A stretch of 64,000 nt of DNA from Planctomycetota bacterium (GTDB lineage: Bacteria; Planctomycetota; UBA1135; GCA-002686595): positions 124,001-188,000 of the forward strand of contig JAEUHY010000023.1 in NCBI GenBank assembly GCA_016795325.1. Reading direction: 5' to 3'. Below the pieces are notes generated by a model, which did not search any database, was not told the DNA's origin, and worked only from the letters and a program-made list of their open reading frames with translations. The translations under genes were made by a program, and so were the position numbers. Below are positions 42,198 through 50,190 of this stretch, piece after piece (position 1 is the stretch's first letter; each line of letters begins with the position of its first letter).

Positions 42198-44060
42198 ATG
42201 AAACTCCGCAGCATGCTCGTGGTTGCAGCCCTCGCCGGCGCTTCGTTCGCGCAGAAGGGCGCTGCGCCCGCGCCGGCCGCGCCGCTCGAGCAAGCGCAGA
42301 TCGACGCGGCGCTCGAGCGTGGCGTCCAGTTTCTCGTCGGCTCGTACCGCGAGCGCATGGCCAAGGGACGCATCGGCGCGCAGGAGCGCTCGGGGCAGAT
42401 GGCGCTGTCGCTGTATGCGCTCTTGAAGTCGGGCGCGGCGCGCGAGGATGCGAGCGTGCAGCGCTTGTTGCACGAGCTGTCGAAGCAGCGGCCCGATCAG
42501 ACGTACGACGTCGCGTGCATGGCGCTGGCGGCGGCGGCGCACGAGCGCATCGACAATCGACTGTGGCTCGAAGAGCTCGCGGCGCAGCTCGTGGCGTGGC
42601 AAGAAAAGGGCGGCGACTGGGGCTATCCCGGCGCGATCTTGGATCTGTCGAACACGCAGTACGCCGCGTTGGGTTTGTGGGCCGCGGCGCGTTCGGGCGT
42701 GGGAATCGAGAGCGACGTGTGGAAGCGCATGGCGCAGTCGGTGCTGCTCTACGCGACCGAGGACGGCGGCTTTGGCTACACGGCGGGCAGCAAGGCGGGC
42801 GCAACGGGTTCGATGACGGCGGCGGGCGTCGGCACGCTCGCGATCGCGGAGAGCCAGCTGCGCCTGGCGCGCGCGCTCGACGCCACGCTCGAAGGCGAGA
42901 TTGCGGCCGCGCGCCGGCGCGGCGTCGAGTGGCTCGGCAAACGCTTCACCGTCGAGACCAATCCGGGCTCGGGCGGTTGGCACTACTACTACCTGTACGG
43001 GCTCGAGCGCATGGGCGCGTTCGCCGCGGCGCCCAAGCTCGGGCCGCACGATTGGTACGACGCGGGCGCGCGCTGGTTGCTCGCGCGCCAGGATCCCAAG
43101 GGTTCGTGGACCGCGGGCGCCGATCTGTCGGAGACGTGTTTTGCGCTGCTGTTCCTGCGCCGCGCGACGTCGAGCGAGCCGCGCAAACGCGGCCCCGTGA
43201 GCGGCGAGCGCCCGAAGCGCGAAGGCGCGCCGACCGCGGTGACGATCGCCGCCGAAGCGTTGCCCGAAGATCGCGGCGCGACGCGCCTGGCGATCGTCGA
43301 TTGGGACGCTGGCCTGCTCTCGTCGCTCGAACGCGCCGGTGAGCGCGGCCGCGGACCGCGCGTCGCGCGCGTCGAGTGGCTCGTCGACGGCCAGCCCGCC
43401 ACGGTTGAGCTCGGTCTGCCGAGCCAGCCGGCGGATCGCTCGCGTTTCGCCGTGCTGCCGCTGTTCAGGAGCGCGGGCAAACACACGGCGCAGGCGCACG
43501 TGTTCGCGCTGCGCGAGGACGGCGCTGAAGAGCGACTCGAATCGCAGACGCTCGAGTTCGAAGTGACGCGCGCGCTGCCGGAGTGGATGGGGGCGCGCAA
43601 GCTCGAGAAGCTCAGCAACTTCGCGCCGGACACCAAGCCCAAGGCGCGCGCCAGTTCGCACGCGCGCGGCGCGGCAGCGCCTTTCGGCGAGGCCTACGAG
43701 GCCGAGCTTGCGACCGATGGCAATGCACGCACGGCGTGGCTCGCCGCCGAAAACGACGCGAAACGCGAGCTTTCGATCCAGTACGCCAAACCGCGCGAGT
43801 GCGCGCGCATCGTCGTGCGCCCGGCGTTTCTCGTGGCGCTCGGCCCCGAAGCCTTGGGCCGCGTGACCAAGCTCGAGGTCGTGATCAATGGCAAGGCGCG
43901 GCACGAACTCGTCGGCGCGGGAGATGCGCGTCAGCCGTTCGTGATCGAGCTTGCGCCCACGCAGAGCGTCAAACGCATCGACCTGCGCATCCTCGAGAGC
44001 TCCGCCGGCGCGACGAACGCGCTCGTGGGCATCGGCGAAATCGAACTGCACGCGCCGTGA
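42198..44060 (+). CDS. secreted alpha-toroid (squalene-cyclase-like) protein with discoidin-like C terminus
   Basis: A 620-residue exported protein. Signal peptide 1-18 ends SFAQ. Residues 30-330 are helical repeats of the prenyltransferase/squalene-cyclase toroid: QIDAALERGVQFLVGSY, QMALSLYALLKSG, GDWGYPGAILDLSNTQYAALGLW, GGFGYTAG, GGWHYYYLYGLERMGAF and DPKGSWTAGADLSETCFALLFLRR. The QW-type GxW motifs are present, but the cyclase DxDD motif is not seen, so no terpene chemistry is inferred. Residues 340-475 are mixed, and 478-620 resemble an F5/8-type (discoidin) sandwich (FGEAYEAELATDGNARTAWLA). Such planctomycete proteins are abundant and uncharacterised; a polysaccharide- or protein-binding role is likely. 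Confidence 0.8.
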   Translation: MKLRSMLVVAALAGASFAQKGAAPAPAAPLEQAQIDAALERGVQFLVGSYRERMAKGRIGAQERSGQMALSLYALLKSGAAREDASVQRLLHELSKQRPDQTYDVACMALAAAAHERIDNRLWLEELAAQLVAWQEKGGDWGYPGAILDLSNTQYAALGLWAAARSGVGIESDVWKRMAQSVLLYATEDGGFGYTAGSKAGATGSMTAAGVGTLAIAESQLRLARALDATLEGEIAAARRRGVEWLGKRFTVETNPGSGGWHYYYLYGLERMGAFAAAPKLGPHDWYDAGARWLLARQDPKGSWTAGADLSETCFALLFLRRATSSEPRKRGPVSGERPKREGAPTAVTIAAEALPEDRGATRLAIVDWDAGLLSSLERAGERGRGPRVARVEWLVDGQPATVELGLPSQPADRSRFAVLPLFRSAGKHTAQAHVFALREDGAEERLESQTLEFEVTRALPEWMGARKLEKLSNFAPDTKPKARASSHARGAAAPFGEAYEAELATDGNARTAWLAAENDAKRELSIQYAKPRECARIVVRPAFLVALGPEALGRVTKLEVVINGKARHELVGAGDARQPFVIELAPTQSVKRIDLRILESSAGATNALVGIGEIELHAP

Positions 44061-44079
44061 TCGGCGGCGCGCACGGTGC

Positions 44080-44982
44080 TCAGCTCGTGCGCACCGGCTT
44101 GTTGCGCAGGTCGATCAGCATCGCGATCGGCCCGATCACGAACAGCGAAGCCATCGCGGGGATCGTCGCCACCGGCTGCGCCCACGCGTAGCCGAAGTCG
44201 TTCGCCAGGCGCAGGCCGCATTCGGCGAGCGCGATCAGGATCGTGACCAGCACGCGGCCCTTGGTCGAGCTCACCGTCGTACGCGGGTCGGTGAGCATGA
44301 AGAACATCAGGAACTGGTACATCGTGCCCGTGACCGGCGTGACCTCGGTCATCCAGTCGCGGCCCATCAGCGCGGCGCGCAGCACCGCGAGCACGACGAA
44401 CGACACGAGGTACGTGAGCGTGATGTGCAGGAGCTTGGCGCGCCGCACGACGACGAGGCCGACGCCCCAGATCACGGCCACGGGCCAAACTTCGTTGCCC
44501 CACTCGTGGCTCAAGATCGAGATCGAGTGCGGCGCGATCAACACCATCGCCGTGATCGCGAAGTTGGTGGGATTCCACAGGTGCCGGCTGCGGTACGTCA
44601 GCACGTACTTCGAAGTGATCGCGATCGCGGCGCCGAGCACGAACGGCCACCAGAGGCCCGACTGCGGCTTGACCAGGATCACCACCGAATTGCCTGCGAT
44701 GTAGGCCGAGAGCACGCTCGGCCACACGCCGCGCAGCACGCGCGAGAGCCCGGCCTCGAGCAGCATCGCCGTGCCGAGCGTGACCGGCAGCACCCACAGG
44801 CTGGGCAGGATGTTGAAGCCCAGTTGCCCGATCACGAGGATCAGCGTGACCAGCGAGCTGACCATGCGCTGCGGCGTGAGCACCGCGGCGAGGCCGGTTT
44901 TCGCCGGCGGCGCGACGACGCCCGCGGCGGCGGTGCTGGAGACGGGGCTGGTGAGCGGCGGAGGTTGGACGCTGGCGTTCAC
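44080..44982 (-). CDS. UnbU/RnfD-like polytopic membrane protein
   Basis: A 300-residue membrane protein with about eight helices from residue 40 onward. It is related to the NQR2/RnfD group through RSRHLWNPTNFAITAMVLIAP and the MFFMLTDPRTTVSSTKGR motif, which in NqrB/RnfD surrounds the covalent flavin-binding Thr. The Thr of that region is retained. Short family members of this type are also called UnbU, found in enediyne clusters beside UnbV. Its GTG start overlaps the stop of the upstream CRTAC1/UnbV-like gene (GTGA). No other Rnf or Nqr subunit genes are nearby. It may move electrons or ions across the membrane for the UnbV-like partner, but that is inference. Confidence 0.83.
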   Translation of the reverse strand: MNASVQPPPLTSPVSSTAAAGVVAPPAKTGLAAVLTPQRMVSSLVTLILVIGQLGFNILPSLWVLPVTLGTAMLLEAGLSRVLRGVWPSVLSAYIAGNSVVILVKPQSGLWWPFVLGAAIAITSKYVLTYRSRHLWNPTNFAITAMVLIAPHSISILSHEWGNEVWPVAVIWGVGLVVVRRAKLLHITLTYLVSFVVLAVLRAALMGRDWMTEVTPVTGTMYQFLMFFMLTDPRTTVSSTKGRVLVTILIALAECGLRLANDFGYAWAQPVATIPAMASLFVIGPIAMLIDLRNKPVRTS

Positions 44983-46808
44983 GGGCGCGGTTCCTCGAGC
45001 GTGTGGCGGCGGCGGATGGCGAGGTCGGCGAGCGTTTCGCCGTCGGCGATGTTCGAGCCGCTGGGGCGCAACGTCTGCACGTGTCCGTTGGGCCAGCGCA
45101 CGTCGAGCTTCTCGAGCTTGTCCGCGTCGCCCAGGCCAAAGTGCAGCACGAATTCGTTCTGTGCGCAGAAGCCGTTGCCCGCGAGCACGACCTGCTTCTG
45201 CATGCGGCCGCCGGCGTGCAACGTGAGCTCGGCGCCGATCGCGGAACGGTTCGACACGCTCGCGCGCAGCTCGAACTGGATCCAGTTGCGCGCCGGGTCG
45301 ACCTCGTTCTTGTAGATCATCAGCGGCCCGTTCTGGTTGGCGACGACCACGTCGAGCACGCCGCGCTGGAACAGGTCCGCGAAGGCCACGGCGCGGCCGT
45401 CCTCGAGGTCGTTCACGCCCGCGGCGACTGCGACGTCCTCGAACTTGCACTCGCCGCAGCCGAGCAGCACGCGCGAGCGCTCGTACCCAGAGAGCGAACG
45501 GTCCTCCATCGGCTCCCACTTCGTGGCGTCCTCGAACACGCCGCCGACGCCGCCCGCGACCTTCGACATGCCGTACCAGTAGTCGCGCTCGCGGCTGGCC
45601 GACACGAAGCCGTTGGTGACGAACAGATCGAGCAGCCCGTCGTTGTCGAGGTCGCCGAACTGCGCGCCCCAGGCCCAGCCGCAGTCGACCACCTCACGCG
45701 CGCGCCGCGAGGACGTGTCCTCGGTCACGTTCACCAGTCCGCCGCCGTTGGCGAGCCGGTTCTGGCGCAGGTTGTTGCCTTGGAACAGGAAACGCTCCTT
45801 GGAGATGTTCGTCACGAACACGCCGAGCGCGCCGCGGTTCTCGAAGTCGCCGAGCGTCACGCTCATGCCGCTCTTGCTGCTCTCGGCGAGTCCGACGTCG
45901 GCCAGACGCTCGAAGCGTTGCCCTTCGACGTTGCGCAGCAGCTCCTCGGCGCCGTAGTCGTTGGCGAGGTACAGATCGGGCCAGCCGTCGCCGTCCATGT
46001 CCGCCGCCGCGACTGCGAGCGTCCAACGCGTGCTGTTCGTTCCCGTGCGCGCCGTGACGTCTTCGAACGTCCCGTCGCCGCGGTTGCGCAGCAGCAGGTT
46101 GTCGCCGCCGTTGTCCGCGAACTCGAAGCTCGACTGCATGATGCGCGTCGAGCGCAGGTTCCACAGGTCGACTTCGGCGCGGAAGTAGCCCGCGAGGTAC
46201 ACGTCGACGAAGCCGTCGCGGTCGTAGTCGATCCACGTTGCGCCGTTGCAGTTCATCCAGCGCCGCACGCCCGAGCGTGCGCTCACGTCCTCGAACGTCC
46301 CGTCGCCGCGGTTGCGCAGCAGCTGCTGCTGGCCCCACTTGTAGAGCAGGCAGTCGACGTGCCCGTCGTTGTCGTAGTCGGCCCACACCGAACCCATCGA
46401 CACGCCCTCGCCCTCGACGTTCATGCGCGCCAACCCGGCGCGCTCGGCCACGTTCTCGAACGAGCGGTCGCCGCGGTTGCGGAACAGACCGTTGGGCTGC
46501 CCGAAGCGGCTGGTCGTGGCGTACAGGTCGCTCCAACCGTCGCCGTCGAAGTCGACGACCGCGACCGCGGCGCCCATGGCCGACACGTGCGGCGCGATGT
46601 TGGCGATCTTGGGGTCGAGCGTCGTCGGCGTGTGGCGGAAGTCGACGCCCACGTCGCGCGCGACGTCGCGCAGCGCGAAGCCCAGCTTGCGGCCGGTCAC
46701 TGGCGCGGAGCTCGAGCCCTGGGCTTGGCGGTCGAAGCGCCACACCGCGGCGAGCATGCCGGCGAACAGCAGCGTGACAGCGCCGCGCGCGAGGGGAGAG
46801 TTGGGCAT
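44979..46808 (-). CDS. CRTAC1/UnbV-like protein with VCBS repeats and ASPIC/UnbV domain
   Basis: A 609-residue exported or anchored protein (helix at about 10-26). Residues 60-480 are seven or so VCBS/FG-GAP-like units, each with a DxDxDGxxD loop and an LLRNRGDGTFEDV strand. Residues about 505-585 are an ASPIC/UnbV domain (NRSAIGAELTLHAGG, QKQVVLAGNGFCAQNEFVLHFGLG, LDVRWPNGHVQTL). The family includes human cartilage acidic protein 1 and UnbV of enediyne biosynthesis. The start is the ATG reading MPNSPLARG; upstream residues are Arg-rich and out of family. It is translationally coupled to the UnbU-like gene. It probably works outside the membrane with calcium-loaded loops. Confidence 0.9.
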   Translation of the reverse strand: MPNSPLARGAVTLLFAGMLAAVWRFDRQAQGSSSAPVTGRKLGFALRDVARDVGVDFRHTPTTLDPKIANIAPHVSAMGAAVAVVDFDGDGWSDLYATTSRFGQPNGLFRNRGDRSFENVAERAGLARMNVEGEGVSMGSVWADYDNDGHVDCLLYKWGQQQLLRNRGDGTFEDVSARSGVRRWMNCNGATWIDYDRDGFVDVYLAGYFRAEVDLWNLRSTRIMQSSFEFADNGGDNLLLRNRGDGTFEDVTARTGTNSTRWTLAVAAADMDGDGWPDLYLANDYGAEELLRNVEGQRFERLADVGLAESSKSGMSVTLGDFENRGALGVFVTNISKERFLFQGNNLRQNRLANGGGLVNVTEDTSSRRAREVVDCGWAWGAQFGDLDNDGLLDLFVTNGFVSASRERDYWYGMSKVAGGVGGVFEDATKWEPMEDRSLSGYERSRVLLGCGECKFEDVAVAAGVNDLEDGRAVAFADLFQRGVLDVVVANQNGPLMIYKNEVDPARNWIQFELRASVSNRSAIGAELTLHAGGRMQKQVVLAGNGFCAQNEFVLHFGLGDADKLEKLDVRWPNGHVQTLRPSGSNIADGETLADLAIRRRHTLEEPRP

Positions 46809-47237
46809 CGTGGAGAAGGCGCGCCGCGCGGCGGCGACGTCCTTTCGAATGCTAACCCCGCTCGCGCGCGCCCGAAGGTGGCCCGAGAGCCGATCCTCGC
46901 CGGAGCGCCACGGAGCGAGCGGGTCGCCCCACCACCGATCGGCCGATCCGTCGGGACCGCGAGCGCGATCGGGGAATGGTTCCCCGACCGCGTCCCGCCG
47001 TGGCCGAGGACGGCCGCCCGCGCCCCTCCGCGCCGGGGCAGCCACGAAAATTCCTGCTTCTCCAACCGTTCGCCGCGCCTCTCACGGACTTTTGGACGGG
47101 CGACGGGGGGCGCGCGGCAATCATGGAGCGTGCGCAACTCGTCGACCGCATTGTCGCGACGGGGCCCGCCGGCTCTCCTGAGGCCGGCGGGCCCTTTCTG
47201 TCGGCTGTGGCCCCGTGAACGATCGCTGGGGAGACGC
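46809..47237. other. 429-nt intergenic region
   Basis: No convincing gene. It lies between two minus-strand genes and holds a TAGCAT hexamer 40 nt upstream of the UnbV-like start (46849-46854) and a plus-strand terminator-like hairpin at 47162-47197. The rest shows nothing recognisable; no match to RNase P, SRP or tmRNA cores was seen. Confidence 0.6.
47162..47197 (+). terminator. orphan plus-strand terminator-like hairpin
   Basis: GGGCCCGCCGGC and GCCGGCGGGCCC form a perfect 12-bp stem with a 9-nt loop, followed by TTTCT on the plus strand. Both flanking genes are on the minus strand, so it would end an unannotated plus-strand transcript, or it serves the minus-strand methyltransferase without a U-run. 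Confidence 0.5.
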
Positions 47238-47867
47238 TCAGCGCAGCCGCGCGACCCCGCAGAGCAGCTCGCGCGCCGGGAACGGCAGCACGCCGTCGGG
47301 CGGCGGCGATAGGGACTCGAGTTCGAAGCCCCTCGACGCCAGCTCCGCGCCGAGGTCGCGGTCCAGCCGGCAGCCGCAGGCCCAGTGGCGGTGCAACGGA
47401 GTGAGCGCGCGTTGGAGGGCGCGTTCGAGGGGCCGGGGCGAGCGCACGTGTTCGGCGATGAGCAGCTGTCCGCCCGGGGCGAGCAGGCGGGCGAACTCGG
47501 CGAACGCGGCGCGCGGGTCGTCGACCGAGCAGAGCACGAAGGTGCACACGAGCGTGTCGACGCAACCAGACACGAGCGGCGCACGGGCCGCGTCGCCGCG
47601 CACGTGCACGACCTCGCGACCGGTTCCTCGTGCACGCGACAGCACGCGTGCCTCGAGCGCGTCCTCGCGCACGAGCGCTTCGAGCGAGCGCACCGCGGCC
47701 GGGTAGTGGGGCAGGTTGAGCCCGGTGCCGATCCCGACTTCGAGCACGCGCCCGCGCGCGCCCGCGAGGAGTCGGCGGCGCAACTCGCTGACCTGCGGCG
47801 CCGCCAGCGCGCGATCCATGAGCGGATTGAAGACGCGCTCTTCGTACCAGCGTGCGAAGCGGGTCAT
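47238..47867 (-). CDS. class I SAM-dependent methyltransferase
   Basis: A 209-residue methyltransferase of the Methyltransf_11 type. Motif I is VLEVGIGTGLNLPHYP (about 41-56), the acidic end of strand 2 is the Glu in SLEALVRED, motif post-I includes VRGDAARAPL, and motif IV is VDTLVCTFVLCSVDD. Its closest look is to small lipid or METTL7-like methyltransferases (WYEERVFNPLMDRAL start and EHVRSP after LLAPGGQLLIA). The acceptor is unknown. The C-terminal half has a HRHWACGCRLDRDL cysteine pair typical of that subgroup. Cytoplasmic or membrane-peripheral. It lies downstream of the secreted-protein gene on the same strand with a hairpin between, so the two are probably separate transcripts. Confidence 0.88.
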   Translation of the reverse strand: MTRFARWYEERVFNPLMDRALAAPQVSELRRRLLAGARGRVLEVGIGTGLNLPHYPAAVRSLEALVREDALEARVLSRARGTGREVVHVRGDAARAPLVSGCVDTLVCTFVLCSVDDPRAAFAEFARLLAPGGQLLIAEHVRSPRPLERALQRALTPLHRHWACGCRLDRDLGAELASRGFELESLSPPPDGVLPFPARELLCGVARLR

Positions 47868-48033
47868 GGGGCGCTCGGGGCGTCAGCGGCCGCCGACGCT
47901 GCGCTCGAGAAGTCGCTCCACACGTCTCGCGCTGCTGCTCGTCGAAGCGCTTGTGTTCGCGCGCGCTCGTTCGTGCGACGCCGTGAACGCCAACGCTGCG
48001 AATCGAACGTGCGGGTCCTGCGTGACCAAGTGA

Positions 48034-48054
48034 GGGCGCGTTGCGAGCGCGCCC
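48034..48054 (-). terminator. GC hairpin after the secreted-protein gene
   Basis: GGGCGCG and CGCGCCC pair over 7 bp with a 7-nt loop in the 237-nt gap between the secreted-protein gene and the methyltransferase gene. The U-run is weak. Confidence 0.4.
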
Positions 48055-48104
48055 CCATGCTCACGTCGCGCTCGAGGACGTCAAGTTGCGTTCGCGCGCC
48101 GTCG

Positions 48105-49136
48105 TCAGGGAAGCATCGTCATCTCGACCGCGTTCGACAGGCTCGTCGACTTCGACGCCGGCGGATCGCGGAACCAAGCCTGGACGTACACCTTGTCGCC
48201 GGCGGAGAAGGGGCGGCCGAGTGCGGTGGGGTTCGCCGACTGGTACGCGTTCCAGTCCAAGAAGAACTCGCCGTCGCACTGATCGAGCGTTCCGTTGGAG
48301 AACTGCACGCCGGTGCGCTGGATCGGAGATTTCACGCACAGGAAGCTCGATCCCGAGCCCCACTGCGTAGGCGTGAAGCCCGAGTTGTCGACGCCGTAGA
48401 AGAACAGCCCCTGCTTCTGGCCTTCGATCTGGTTGGCGAAGACCGCGCAGGGACTCGCGAGCGAGGCGCTCGGGTTTTGCGGCGCGATGAGGTACGCCGT
48501 GCACTGGTTCGTCGAGAAGCCCGGCGCGCAGTAGATCTGCGGGGCGGGCAGGGTGCACTCGTAGATCAGCTTGCCGTTCCACACGACCGACGTTGTCGCC
48601 GGAAAGCTGAACAGGCTGTCCGTCGCCGAGCCGAGTGACAGCGCGAGGTCGGCATTGCTGTAGCTCTGGTTGAGGCCGTTGCCCGCGGTGTAGGCGTGCT
48701 CGGCGCCGTACACGACCAGGCACACGCCCCACTGGCCGGTCGGCACGAGCACGTCGTTCACGTCGACGAGCGAAGGCTGATTGGGTCCCGCGGACACGCC
48801 CGAGCCCGTCGCAGCGAGGAACCAGCCGGCGCCCGACGTCACGGCGCTCTGGTACGGCCCGACGCGCGCCCACACGTTCAGGTTGAACGGCGTTCCGGCC
48901 GGACTCGCGAGGTTCGTTTCGAGCTGTTGGATCCGAACTCCGCCCGGCTTCGTGACGGTCATCCCGAAGTACAGCGCACCGCCGTCGGGGACGCTCGCCG
49001 TTGCGAGGTAGGGCTGGATCGTGGAGAGGCTCAGCGGCGGGCATTGCGGCCCCTGAGCGCGCGCAGGCGCGAGCGGGACCAGCAAGGCGGCGAGCGGGGC
49101 GGCGAGCGGGGCGAGCGCGGCGAGCAGGGCTTTCAC
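48105..49136 (-). CDS. small secreted protein with planctomycete C-terminal domain
   Basis: A 343-residue exported protein. The GTG start was preferred because it gives a clean signal peptide (MKALLAALAPLAAPLAALL, ending ARAQG); a longer GTG version would add a Pro-rich extension. Residues 30-195 are a beta-rich region with LYFGMTVTKPGGVRIQQLETNL and an AGNGLNQSYSNADLALSLG segment, no known family. Residues 198-343 are the shared Cys-rich C-terminal domain of the EGQKQGLFFYGVDNSGF/FRDPPASKSTSLSNAVEM subtype. It is not part of an obvious operon: a minus-strand intrinsic terminator separates it from the glycan genes upstream. Function unknown; surface location likely. Confidence 0.8.
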   Translation of the reverse strand: MKALLAALAPLAAPLAALLVPLAPARAQGPQCPPLSLSTIQPYLATASVPDGGALYFGMTVTKPGGVRIQQLETNLASPAGTPFNLNVWARVGPYQSAVTSGAGWFLAATGSGVSAGPNQPSLVDVNDVLVPTGQWGVCLVVYGAEHAYTAGNGLNQSYSNADLALSLGSATDSLFSFPATTSVVWNGKLIYECTLPAPQIYCAPGFSTNQCTAYLIAPQNPSASLASPCAVFANQIEGQKQGLFFYGVDNSGFTPTQWGSGSSFLCVKSPIQRTGVQFSNGTLDQCDGEFFLDWNAYQSANPTALGRPFSAGDKVYVQAWFRDPPASKSTSLSNAVEMTMLP

Positions 49137-49243
49137 GGCGACGGGTGTGGGTTGAGGAGCGGGGTCATGGCGCAGCCACGTGTGGGTTGCGCTCCACAGG
49201 AAAACCACGCGAATCGCAGTCCGGCGCGATCAAGAAAAGCGCG

Positions 49244-49274
49244 AAAAAAGCAGGCCGCGCACGGCGGCGCGGCC
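49244..49274 (-). terminator. intrinsic terminator of the GT2/GT-C operon
   Basis: On the minus strand GGCCGCGC and GCGCGGCC pair over 8 bp around CGCCGT, followed by TGCTTTTTT. It is 106 nt after the stop of the polyprenyl-phosphate glycosyltransferase gene. A classical rho-independent terminator. Confidence 0.8.
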
Positions 49275-49379
49275 CGCGGACTGCCTGCGGCGGCTGCGCG
49301 GATTCCGCTGACCGTTCGGGTGAGCCGCGCGCGGGCTGGGCAGTTCGGCGGAGCGGACCCGCGGCGGGCCGGGACTCGC

Positions 49380-50174
49380 TCAGGCGCCGGCGGCGGCCTG
49401 CGTGCGGTTCGCGCGTTGCGCGGCGCGCCCGCGGAAGGCGCGCGACCAGAGCAACTTGCGCAGCCGCCACACGCCCTGCAGGTCCTCGATCGCGGTCTTG
49501 ACGATCTTCACGCGACTGTCGTCGTCGTCGATCCAGCGGACCGGCACGTCCGCGAGCTTGTAGCCCAGGCGCTCGCTCAGCACGAGCAACTCGGTGTCGA
49601 AGAACCAGTTGTTGTCTTCGACCAGCGGCAGCACTTCGTCGATGACGCGCCGCGACGCGGCCTTGAAGCCGCACTGCGCGTCGCTGAAGTCGACCCACAG
49701 GACGAGCTTGAGGATCAGGTTGTAGCAGCGCGAAATCACCTCGCGCTTGAGGCCGCGCTTGATCTGGGAATCAGGGTGCAGTCGCGAGCCCGTGCCCAGA
49801 TCGCAGCCGCCTTCGTGGATCGCGCGGCACAGCTTCTCGAGCGCACCCAGGTCGGTGGACAAGTCGACATCGGTGTAGGCCACGATGTCCGCGTCGCACT
49901 CGCTCCAGGCCTTCTTCAGCGCGCGCCCGCGGCCGCGTTTGGGGATCGTGAAGTAGCCGACGTCGGGATAGCGCTGCGCGAGCTGCGCGGCGAGTTCGGC
50001 CGTGCCGTCGGTCGAGCCGTTGTCCGCGACGAACACTTCCCAGCGGTAGGGGAAGTTCTTTCCGAGGTACTCGCGGCAGGTCGTCACGCTCCACTCGAGC
50101 TGCGCGACCTCGTTGAGGCAGGGAATGACCAGACGCACCTTGGGCGCGCGGTTCGAAGGGGCCGTCGGCGTCAT
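49380..50174 (-). CDS. polyprenyl-phosphate glycosyltransferase (DPM/ALG5-like GT2)
   Basis: A 264-residue family 2 glycosyltransferase of the dolichyl-phosphate mannose/glucose synthase type. VRLVIPCLNEVAQL opens the nucleotide-binding fold, DNGSTDGT (51-58) and DVDLSTD (102-108, with the metal-binding DVD) form the donor site, and KRGRGRALKKAW is typical of the ALG5-like branch. It transfers a sugar from a nucleotide donor to a polyprenyl phosphate at the cytoplasmic face, feeding GT-C enzymes such as those encoded beside it. No C-terminal membrane helices are present. A TAGACT hexamer ends 10 nt before its ATG, inside the 3' end of the upstream gene, so it may have its own promoter. Confidence 0.9.
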   Translation of the reverse strand: MTPTAPSNRAPKVRLVIPCLNEVAQLEWSVTTCREYLGKNFPYRWEVFVADNGSTDGTAELAAQLAQRYPDVGYFTIPKRGRGRALKKAWSECDADIVAYTDVDLSTDLGALEKLCRAIHEGGCDLGTGSRLHPDSQIKRGLKREVISRCYNLILKLVLWVDFSDAQCGFKAASRRVIDEVLPLVEDNNWFFDTELLVLSERLGYKLADVPVRWIDDDDSRVKIVKTAIEDLQGVWRLRKLLWSRAFRGRAAQRANRTQAAAGA

Positions 50175-50184
50175 GCGCGAGGGG

Positions 50185-50190
50185 AGTCTA
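50185..50190 (-). promoter_or_regulatory. TAGACT -10-like hexamer before the GT2 gene
   Basis: TAGACT on the minus strand, 10 nt before the ATG and overlapping the stop region of the upstream membrane-protein gene. Same word and distance as at 33.07 and 55.08 kb. Confidence 0.35.

Noticed and set aside
46976..47218. Plus-strand 80-codon open frame before the methyltransferase gene
   Set aside because: It spans the terminator-like hairpin, has no ribosome-binding site and no recognisable composition.
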